Below are positions 34,285-41,308 of a DNA stretch of 64,000 nucleotides, in pieces (the first letter of the stretch is position 1; every line of letters starts with the position of its first letter). The notes under the pieces are model-generated. The model did not search any database. It saw only the letters and a program-made list of their open reading frames with translations, and was not told the DNA's origin. The DNA comes from Microbacterium sp. W4I4 (GTDB taxonomy: Bacteria > Actinomycetota > Actinomycetes > Actinomycetales > Microbacteriaceae). Position numbers and translations under genes: made by a program. Location: positions 2,232,001 through 2,296,000 of the forward strand of contig NZ_JAUSXT010000001.1 of NCBI RefSeq assembly GCF_030816235.1, written 5' to 3'.

Positions 34285-35570
34285 AGGCCGTGACCGTCGA
34301 GTCCCTCGGTGCGGATGCGACCATCGACGACGTCGGCCAGACCCGGCATCCGCCGCCGGAGCACGCTGTTCGCACCGGGTGCATACTGGCGGCTGTTGTA
34401 CTCGACCCGCACCCCGGCGGTGTGGAGCCTTCGCGCGAGCTGCACAGAGTGGACGAAGGCGGCGCCTGTGGCCGTGAGGTCCTGCACCACCACCAGAAGT
34501 CCGAGGTGCCGGGCGACGGCCGCTGCGACGACGGCGGGAGTCTGGCCCTTGCCTGCCTTGATGACCACGCCCGACCAGCCTTCTTCGCGCATCGACGTCA
34601 GTGCCGACAGAGACGTGAATCCTTCATCCATCAGCACGGGTACACGGCGCGACAGCGCCCGCATGCGATCCGGATCCACCGACAGCCCCCGCGGCACCGG
34701 CTGCTCGATGTAGTCCACGCTGCGTTCGGCGTCCCCATCGAGCTCCGCGAGTGCGTCGATCATCGCCAGGGCGGTCTGCGGATCCCGGTAGCCCTCGTTG
34801 GGGTCGACCGCCAAACGCGGCCGAACGCCTACTGCGCGGGCGGTGCGATACACGTCACGTATTCGCGACGCATCGCGGAACGGGTCGTGCCCCGCGACCT
34901 TGATCTTGAAGCTGGATACGCCCTCCCGTTCGATCCAGCCCGCGAGCCCGACCCCGCGTTCACCCGCGGTCAACTCGTCGGAGATGCCGACCACATGCTG
35001 CACGGGCAGCGCACCGAGTACTCCACCCCGATCGGCCAGGCCGTCGGCGGGATATGTCCCGGGAAGGCCGAACGCACTCAGGTCATCACGGAGATGCTCT
35101 CGCGTGTACATGCTGAAGACGTTCATCTCCGCAGCAGCGGCCCAGGCGTCGTGCACGGCGTTGTCGATCGCGCCGAGCGCGAGCAGGGCGCTCAATCGGG
35201 GCATTCGGATGCCCGAATCATCGCCCGGTGCGCTGAGGCGGTCGAGCTGCGTCGCGGCGCACCTCCACAGGGTGATCGGATCCGCGAAGTCGCGACGGGT
35301 CACGGCATCCGCGCACCGTTGGGCGGTCTCCCGCATCGCGGCGTCGCGATGTTCGATGGTGAGCTCGCTGTGCGGCCACGACCAGAGCACCGAGAGGATG
35401 CTCTCGCCGTATCCTGACGCCCGCGCACCGGCTGCGGATTCCACCTCGACACTCACGCACGCCACCGTGAACCACGCGATCGACCCGCCGCTGATCGTCA
35501 ACGGCGGGTCGAGCTCGACCGGCCGGAAGCTCACATCGGCCGCGAGCACGCGGATGTCGGTGCCGTGCAT
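34257..35570 (-). CDS. Enolase-superfamily enzyme (MR/MLE type)
   Basis: 437 residues. The (alpha/beta)7 barrel catalytic motifs are visible: FKIKVAGHD (KxK-type base), AVDPNEGY with a metal Asp, DYIEQPV with a metal Glu, LMDEGFTS with a third acidic residue, and VVIKAGKGQTP with the opposite Lys. KxK plus a second Lys is the pattern of the muconate-lactonising/dipeptide-epimerase subgroup rather than mannonate dehydratase. The N-terminal cap has WFTVACVSVEVESAAG. It lies alone after a terminator hairpin, facing the importer operon. Substrate unknown; a sugar-acid dehydratase or epimerase is plausible. Confidence 0.85.
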   Translation of the reverse strand: MHGTDIRVLAADVSFRPVELDPPLTISGGSIAWFTVACVSVEVESAAGARASGYGESILSVLWSWPHSELTIEHRDAAMRETAQRCADAVTRRDFADPITLWRCAATQLDRLSAPGDDSGIRMPRLSALLALGAIDNAVHDAWAAAAEMNVFSMYTREHLRDDLSAFGLPGTYPADGLADRGGVLGALPVQHVVGISDELTAGERGVGLAGWIEREGVSSFKIKVAGHDPFRDASRIRDVYRTARAVGVRPRLAVDPNEGYRDPQTALAMIDALAELDGDAERSVDYIEQPVPRGLSVDPDRMRALSRRVPVLMDEGFTSLSALTSMREEGWSGVVIKAGKGQTPAVVAAAVARHLGLLVVVQDLTATGAAFVHSVQLARRLHTAGVRVEYNSRQYAPGANSVLRRRMPGLADVVDGRIRTEGLDGHGLYGMSFDGS

Positions 35571-35602
35571 CTTCTCTCCACATCGGGTCCGGGCGTACGA
35601 GC

Positions 35603-35634
35603 CGACGGGTGCGCGAATCTCCGCGCACCCGTCG
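35603..35634 (-). terminator. Strong hairpin ending the propeller-1 transcript
   Basis: CGACGGGTGCGCG and CGCGCACCCGTCG pair over 13 bp around a 6-base loop, just after the relic gene (minus strand) and upstream of the enolase-superfamily start. Confidence 0.75.
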
Positions 35635-35639
35635 TGCTG

Positions 35640-35798
35640 CTAACCCACCAGACAGCCCGTCGTGGCAACGCGGATGTCGAGGCCCGTGCCGCACGCCACT
35701 TCCCCGTCGCCCACGATCAGTCCATCCGAGGCATCGCCGACGGCGGTGATGAGGGCGGCCGCGGCCGCTCCCACCAGCATTCTTGATCGGGGGATCAT
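35640..35798 (-). pseudogene. Internally deleted copy of the giant propeller gene
   Basis: A 52-codon frame. Its first 19 residues (MIPRSRMLVGAAAAALITA) match the start of the neighbouring 976-residue protein (MIPRSRTLMGVAAAALIVT). It then jumps to SDGLIVGDGEVACGT, which matches SDGLVVADGDVACGT near that protein's C-terminus. The ribosome site and leader (CAGGAGAAC before CCCATGATC) are also shared. About 830 codons between the two regions are missing. It ends GCLVG, echoing GCSLG of the parent. It may still make a short exported peptide. Confidence 0.75.
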
Positions 35799-35824
35799 GG
35801 GGTTCTCCTGTCCGCGTCAGTTCG

Positions 35825-38755
35825 TCAGCCCAGCGAGCATCCGTCGACGGCGCCAGAGATCGCGTTCGGCTCACCCTGATCGTCGACGCCGTCGGCATTG
35901 CCGCCGCATGTCAGCGAACCGCGCACATCGTTGCCGACGAACACGACCGGGCCGCTCGCGTTCGTGATCGCCGTGGCGCCCGAGATCCGGGACCCGATGA
36001 TGCTCACGGCACTGGCGCCGTCGGCGGTGAGGCCGCCGCGCAGCGTGCTGCGCTCAAGTCGCAGCTCTCCGCCTTCGGCGACCGAGACGCTGCCCTGGAC
36101 GGTGACGTCCGTGCCGCACGCGACGTCGCCGTCGGCCACGACCAGGCCGTCGGAGACGATCTCGTCGAGCTGCACCGTGCACGCCCTCTCACTCCGGGGT
36201 ACGTCGTAGCGAAACACGTACGGTCCATGGGAGAAGAACACGTCCCCGTCAGCGTCGGCGACGGCGTTCATCAGCGGCGAGCCTGTCACGGTCGTGGGGA
36301 CGATGTCGGTGTGGGCCATCGTCTCCGCGTCGATCCGGAAGAACGAGAAGCGGTTGGAGCCGTAGACGTCACCATCGGCGCCGATCGTGAGATTCGCCCA
36401 CGCCCACACCGTGCCGGAGCCGTAGCGGTGGCGCAGGAGCTTCTCGGAGTAGACGATCTCCTCCGTCGCCGGGTCGTACTTGAAGACGGTGTCCTCGGAG
36501 ACGCCCCAGATGAGGCCGTCGGGTCCGACGATCAGACCGGTGATGCCCTCGTCGCCCGCGACCGGCACGAGGTCCTTGACCACCGTCTCGGTCTTCGGAT
36601 CCCACACGATGAAGTGCCCCTGCGTCTGCCCCGAGGTCGGCGCCGCGAGCCCACCGTCGATCGTCGTACCGACGTACACCAGACCGTCGTGCGCGAGCAC
36701 GCTCACCACGGACTGGTCCGTGACGATCTCGGTGGTGTACGTCGTGCGCACACCCGTCGCGAAGTCGTAACGGGTCAGGGCGCCCTGGTTCTGCCCATAG
36801 GTGCCGACGCTGCCCATGTATGTGCTGTCCGTCGCCGCGTCATAGGCGAGCCCGAACGGACGGTCCTGCCCCTGATCCTCAAGGGAGTACACCTGGCGTG
36901 GCGAGGCACCGGTGGCCGGGTCATACTCCATGAGTTTGGCGTGACCGTAGGCGCCCAGCAGCAGCTTGCCGTTCCTGTTGACGGCGCTCTCATACTGTCC
37001 GGACTGCAGCGAGTCGCCCGGGATGCCGGTCTTCTCGTCGAACGGCGCGAGGCCGATCAGGTAGCCGGACGCATACATCGAGTCGGGCCCGTTGAACAGG
37101 CGCTGCACGCTGGTCGGTGTCGCGTAGGCGATGCTGTGCGATTCCGAGACGTCCTTCGACGGGTTCATCCGGACGACGCCCTTGCTGGTGGAGGCGACGA
37201 GCGTCCATCCCTCCCAACCCGCTTCAGTCGACTGCATCCAGTACCCGTCATTCAGGTAGCCGTTGGCGGGTATGCCCAGGTCGCGGCGCGTGCCAGTGGT
37301 CGCGTCGAACTCCCAGAACGTCCTGCCGAACACGTAGATGTAGTGCTCCGGCTGATCCGGTCGGGGCGTCACCCAGTAGCCGTGCATCTCGGGGCCATCG
37401 CCCTTCCAGTACTGCACCTGGTCATCCGCGCCGATCACGATGATCTGGTTGGAGATGCGCGCGAACAGCCGGTCGTCCACGAAGGTGAACGTCGACGCGA
37501 AGGACTCGGTCGTCGAGCCGGGTGCGGTCTGCTCGTGCAGCAGCGCGGTCTTGGTGCCGTCCGGCGCCACCTTCCAGATCTGCGCGCTGCTCCCACCCGC
37601 ACCGACGTACAGGTTGCCCCGTTCCTGATCGAAGGCGAGGCCGTGAATGTACTTCTGGGTGGAGTCGACGGCGCCCAGGTTCTCGATGACATCTGTCGCC
37701 GGGTCGTACCGGTAGAGCAATCCCTTCGGGTAGCTGCCGAGGTACATCTCACCATCGTGTCCGGCCGCCATCGACCAGACGTAGCCGTCCGCCGGGGTGG
37801 TCGGATTGATCACTCCGATCCTGCGGGCTTTCGTCGTCTCCGGGTCGTACACCCACAGGCTGTAGTCGCCGTCCGTGGCGACGAAGATCCTGCCGTCGCT
37901 CGACCTGCGGATCTCCTGCGCGAAGCCGGATCCGGGCAGCGGCACCTTGCGCACGATCTCGCCATCGTCCAGACGCGCCACGACCAGGGTAGCCGGGTAG
38001 CCGGTCGACTCGACGCCCTTGAACACTCCGTAGCTCATCCAGACACCACCCTCTTGGGCGATCACCGCGTTCTTGGTGATCCGGCTGCCCACCGGTGTCC
38101 CCGTGTAAGTGAGGTTCGGGTCGTTCGCGACGACGAGCTCGGGCACGGAGGGCGGAACCGGCCTCTCGTGTCCGGATTCGCCCCTCGGCCCGAAATAGAC
38201 ATCATCCACATAGGCGTCGACGACAGGGGTGTTGCCCGCATAGATCATGATCTGCGCCTGAGTGGCGCCGACGGGCGAGTCGAAGTCGAGGAACACGCGC
38301 TCCCAGGCCTCATCCTCGGTTCGCACCGTCTGCCAGCTGGATGCCAGCCTCGTGCCGGCATCGTCGAGGAAGTAGGTCCAGACGCTGAAGCTGCCCGACA
38401 CCTTGTACACCTCGAGATTGATCTCGTAGGCGGTTCGATCCGTGACCGGCATCTCGCTGCTGATCAGACCTCCGCCGTACGAGGTCGACGTGTCGTCGAC
38501 ATGCAGGCTCTGCGCGCCGACGGTGGCGTTCGAGGTCGAGACCTTGAAGTAGTCGCTGCTGCGCGTCGACCACGGTGCCCAGCCGTCGAGCTCGGCGAGC
38601 GCAGCACCCGATTCGAAGCTCGCATCGATCAGCAGATTCGTGTCCGGATTCGTGGCGGCGACGGCCGACTGCTCGGCCTGGAGGGGGTTGGCGAGAGTGG
38701 TGACGATGAGTGCAGCCGCAGCCACTCCCATCAGCGTTCGTGATCGCGGGATCAT
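35825..38755 (-). CDS. Giant exported beta-propeller-like protein 1
   Basis: 976 residues. Signal peptide MIPRSRTLMGVAAAALIVTTL, with cleavage likely near AEQSAVAA. Residues of about 35-190 form a carbohydrate-binding-like beta-sandwich (NLLIDASFESG to VDDVYFGP). A long run of propeller-like repeats follows (DGEMYLGSYPKGLLYRYDPAT, DGRIFVATDGD, GLVYVGTTIDGG). The last 120 residues form a repetitive beta-helix-like tail with four Cys. There are no transmembrane or cell-wall anchor signals, so it is secreted. Ribosome site AGGAG before ATG 38755. Operator O4 is 60 bp upstream. The enzymatic role is unknown; several polysaccharide lyases are propellers, but no catalytic motif is recognisable. Confidence 0.85.
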   Translation of the reverse strand: MIPRSRTLMGVAAAALIVTTLANPLQAEQSAVAATNPDTNLLIDASFESGAALAELDGWAPWSTRSSDYFKVSTSNATVGAQSLHVDDTSTSYGGGLISSEMPVTDRTAYEINLEVYKVSGSFSVWTYFLDDAGTRLASSWQTVRTEDEAWERVFLDFDSPVGATQAQIMIYAGNTPVVDAYVDDVYFGPRGESGHERPVPPSVPELVVANDPNLTYTGTPVGSRITKNAVIAQEGGVWMSYGVFKGVESTGYPATLVVARLDDGEIVRKVPLPGSGFAQEIRRSSDGRIFVATDGDYSLWVYDPETTKARRIGVINPTTPADGYVWSMAAGHDGEMYLGSYPKGLLYRYDPATDVIENLGAVDSTQKYIHGLAFDQERGNLYVGAGGSSAQIWKVAPDGTKTALLHEQTAPGSTTESFASTFTFVDDRLFARISNQIIVIGADDQVQYWKGDGPEMHGYWVTPRPDQPEHYIYVFGRTFWEFDATTGTRRDLGIPANGYLNDGYWMQSTEAGWEGWTLVASTSKGVVRMNPSKDVSESHSIAYATPTSVQRLFNGPDSMYASGYLIGLAPFDEKTGIPGDSLQSGQYESAVNRNGKLLLGAYGHAKLMEYDPATGASPRQVYSLEDQGQDRPFGLAYDAATDSTYMGSVGTYGQNQGALTRYDFATGVRTTYTTEIVTDQSVVSVLAHDGLVYVGTTIDGGLAAPTSGQTQGHFIVWDPKTETVVKDLVPVAGDEGITGLIVGPDGLIWGVSEDTVFKYDPATEEIVYSEKLLRHRYGSGTVWAWANLTIGADGDVYGSNRFSFFRIDAETMAHTDIVPTTVTGSPLMNAVADADGDVFFSHGPYVFRYDVPRSERACTVQLDEIVSDGLVVADGDVACGTDVTVQGSVSVAEGGELRLERSTLRGGLTADGASAVSIIGSRISGATAITNASGPVVFVGNDVRGSLTCGGNADGVDDQGEPNAISGAVDGCSLG

Positions 38756-38814
38756 GGGCTTCTCCTGTGTTGTCGGGCGTCTTCGCCGAAGAGAACAGCA
38801 CAACCATCGAACTC

Positions 38815-38844
38815 TTGCAATCGGTTGCAGATGCAGGCTACCGT
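38815..38844 (+). promoter_or_regulatory. NagR operator O4 and leaderless promoter of the DUF4127 gene
   Basis: TGCAATCGGTTGCA (38816-38829) is the operator in the reverse orientation. TTGCAA (38815-38820) can be the -35, with TACCGT (38839-38844) at 18 bp as -10. Transcription would then start at or next to the ATG at 38852. The site is shared with the leftward propeller gene. Confidence 0.65.
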
Positions 38845-38851
38845 TAGTTCC

Positions 38852-40354
38852 ATGAGCGCACAAGACCCCCGCAGACTGCGGATCGCGGTCCTCCCGCCGG
38901 ACGAGCGACCCAACACCGCCGGTTACGCGCGCCAGATCGGCACGTGCAACGGCGCCGACGTCATCATGCCGCCGGCCGAGCTCATGCCTCGCTTTCGGGA
39001 GCCCGCCGACGTGGACGCGCTGGCGGCGTGGCTGCGTGAGGTGGACGGTTCGGTCGACGCCCACGTGATCTCGTTGGATCTGCTCGTGCACGGCGGTCTG
39101 GTGCCCTCACGGCTCAGCCACGACCGCATCGGCGAGGTGATCCCGCGCCTGGAGGTGCTGCGCGGGCTGCGCGCGCCGATCTCCGCCTATCAGGTGGTCA
39201 CTCGCCTCCCTCATTACGACAACGCCGGTCGCAGCAGACAGGAGCCCGAGTACTGGGCGACCCACGGCCGTAAGATGTTCGCGCTCTCCCAGACCTGGGA
39301 CCGACAGGCGCGGGGCGAGGCAAGAGCCGATGACGTCGAAGCCGCTCTGCATGAGGTGCCCGCCGAGTTCCGGCACGACCTGGTGCGACGCCGGATGCGC
39401 AATCACGCCGTGAATCTCGCGGCGCTCGAACTGGCCGCCGACGGCACCGTCGCCGACCTGATGATCACCTCGGACGACACCGCGCCTCGAGGACTGCCGG
39501 CCGGTGACCGCGCCGCACTGAGCACGTGGAACCAGCGACTGGACGCCGGCGCGCTGCTCTATCCCGGCGCTGACGAGGTTCCGAGTGTGCTCGTCGCCCG
39601 CGCGGTCTCCCGCGCCCACGGCGTGACCCCGCGGATCTTCGTGGGCTGTCCGGATGCCGAAGGACTGCAGCGCACCGCGCTCTACGAGGACTCCCCGATC
39701 GATCAGGGCATCGACCGGCAGATCCGTGCACTCGGAGCCGAACGAGTCCCCACCGCGGAGGACGCCGACCTCGTGTTGATGGTGCACGCCCCGGCCGCCG
39801 AGCCCGGGGACTGGACCGCTGACCCGATCACCCAGGACAGCTCCGCGGCGAGCGCACTGGTCGCTGCGGCGACGTCGGATCATCTCACCGCCGGCCGCCG
39901 GGTCGCGCTCGCCGACGTCCGCTACGCCAACGGCTCGGATCCGACGCTGCTCACCATGCTCGACGAGTCGCGGGCGCTCGAGCGACTGGAGGCCTACGGC
40001 GGCTGGAACACGGCCGGGAACACCCTGGGCACCACGCTCGCGGCCGGTGTCAGCGCACTGCTCGACGGCAGCGAGGCGGCGAAGGAGGCGCGACGCCGCT
40101 TCCTGATCGCCAAGATCATCGAAGACGCCCGCTACCTCCCGACCCTGCGCGTGCAGCTGCAGCAGGAGTTCCTCGACCGCGGCCTGACCGAGCCGCCGCT
40201 CGACGAGCTTCCCGCGCTCGGAGAGCGGGCGGCGCGCGATCTCACCTCCTGGGCATCCGGAGTCCACGCCCTGCGCGGAGTGCGGGTGACGAATGCCTCG
40301 TGGCCCAGAGAGTACCTGTTCACGATCGACTTCGACGTCGAGCTCGATCAGTGA
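38852..40354 (+). CDS. DUF4127 family protein
   Basis: 500 residues, no signal peptide. Family marks: VLPPDERPNTAGYARQIG, HVISLDLLVHGGLVPSR, the central SYxxxxR-like region YQVVTRLPHYDNA, LMITSDDTAPRGLP, ALADVRYANGSD, and AYGGWNTAGNTLGTTLA. DUF4127 proteins occur in carbohydrate loci and have no role I can state. No ribosome site precedes the ATG; the promoter places the transcription start at or beside it, so it is probably translated leaderless. Its stop overlaps the next gene by GTGA. Confidence 0.85.
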   Translation: MSAQDPRRLRIAVLPPDERPNTAGYARQIGTCNGADVIMPPAELMPRFREPADVDALAAWLREVDGSVDAHVISLDLLVHGGLVPSRLSHDRIGEVIPRLEVLRGLRAPISAYQVVTRLPHYDNAGRSRQEPEYWATHGRKMFALSQTWDRQARGEARADDVEAALHEVPAEFRHDLVRRRMRNHAVNLAALELAADGTVADLMITSDDTAPRGLPAGDRAALSTWNQRLDAGALLYPGADEVPSVLVARAVSRAHGVTPRIFVGCPDAEGLQRTALYEDSPIDQGIDRQIRALGAERVPTAEDADLVLMVHAPAAEPGDWTADPITQDSSAASALVAAATSDHLTAGRRVALADVRYANGSDPTLLTMLDESRALERLEAYGGWNTAGNTLGTTLAAGVSALLDGSEAAKEARRRFLIAKIIEDARYLPTLRVQLQQEFLDRGLTEPPLDELPALGERAARDLTSWASGVHALRGVRVTNASWPREYLFTIDFDVELDQ

Positions 40355-41235
40355 CCGACCCCCTGACTCTGCGCCGCGAGTGGGTGGACCTTCTCGGGGC
40401 GCACCCGGCGCCGGATGCCGAGATCCGCGTCGGCACCGCGCAGACCGACGGGGCGATCCGTCGCATCCCTGTCGAACTGCGCAGCTTCGGGCTGGACCTG
40501 ATTCCGCGGCTCGAGCTGCCTGCGAGCTCGTCGCCCTGCCCCGTGGTCGTGCTGCCGTTCTACGACACCCAGGTGCTGTTCGGCGAGCCGAGTCCGCTGT
40601 ACCCGGACCCGGATGCCCGTCCGACCCGTGCGTTCGCCCGCGAGCTGCTGGCGGCAGGGCTGGGAGTGCTGGCGGTGCCGTGGTGGGCCGAGATCACCGC
40701 AGGTGCGTCCGCAGCCCGGGAGCTGCACGAGCGCTACGGCCCGGTTGCCGAGGAGCATCTGCGACAGCATCCGCGGGTCACCGGGCTCGGACGAAGCATC
40801 GCCGACCTGCGCCTGGCCGTCGACATGCTCACCGGACTCGATCAGGTGGACGGCACGCGCGTCGGCGTCTTCGGGCATTCGCTCGGCGGCAAGCTCTCGC
40901 TCTTCGCCGCCGCATTGGACTCGCGCATCGCCGCCGCAGTGACGCATGAACCGGGCCTGGGCTTCTCGCACTCGAACTGGAGCGATCCCTGGTACCTCGG
41001 CGCGCGCGTTCCCGCCGATCGCGACCTCGACCAGCTGCTGGGTCTCGTCGCACCCCGACCGATCCTCTACGGCGGTGGGGGCGCCTCGGACGGGGCGCAC
41101 AACGAGGCGCTCGCGCGGAGCGCCGCCGGTCCCGGGTCTCGGATCGAGACGCTGCACCACACCGGCGGGCATCCGTTGCCGGAGGATGTGCTCGTGCAGA
41201 TGATCGACTGGCTGCGCCGACACCTGGCGGCCTGA
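40351..41235 (+). CDS. Alpha/beta hydrolase (dienelactone-hydrolase-like, acetyl-esterase type)
   Basis: 294 residues, GTG start overlapping the DUF4127 stop. The serine hydrolase nucleophile is in VGVFGHSLGGKLSLF, a catalytic His in LHHTGGHPLP, and the acid is likely in GGGGASDGAHN. There is no signal peptide. Sequence resembles the group that includes acetylxylan esterases and dienelactone hydrolases. It probably deacylates a sugar in the same pathway as DUF4127 (inference from coupling). Confidence 0.85.
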   Translation: MTDPLTLRREWVDLLGAHPAPDAEIRVGTAQTDGAIRRIPVELRSFGLDLIPRLELPASSSPCPVVVLPFYDTQVLFGEPSPLYPDPDARPTRAFARELLAAGLGVLAVPWWAEITAGASAARELHERYGPVAEEHLRQHPRVTGLGRSIADLRLAVDMLTGLDQVDGTRVGVFGHSLGGKLSLFAAALDSRIAAAVTHEPGLGFSHSNWSDPWYLGARVPADRDLDQLLGLVAPRPILYGGGGASDGAHNEALARSAAGPGSRIETLHHTGGHPLPEDVLVQMIDWLRRHLAA

Positions 41236-41250
41236 GTCGCAGGCCGCCAC

Positions 41251-41284
41251 GGGGCGCCCGGCGAGCTCTCTCGCCGGACGCCCC
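41251..41284. terminator. Bidirectional hairpin between convergent genes
   Basis: GGGGCG-C-CCGGCGAG pairs with CTCGCCGG-A-CGCCCC apart from one mismatch. It ends the DUF4127/hydrolase transcript and the leftward propeller-2 transcript. Confidence 0.7.
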
Positions 41285-41308
41285 TGGCGCTGTCGCCGCG
41301 TCAGCGCC

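Noticed and set aside
35783..38743. A 986-codon open frame on the plus strand opposite propeller 1
   Set aside because: Shadow of the secreted propeller gene; the product is Arg/Val/Asp-rich without any domain, while the minus strand has a signal peptide and ordered repeats.
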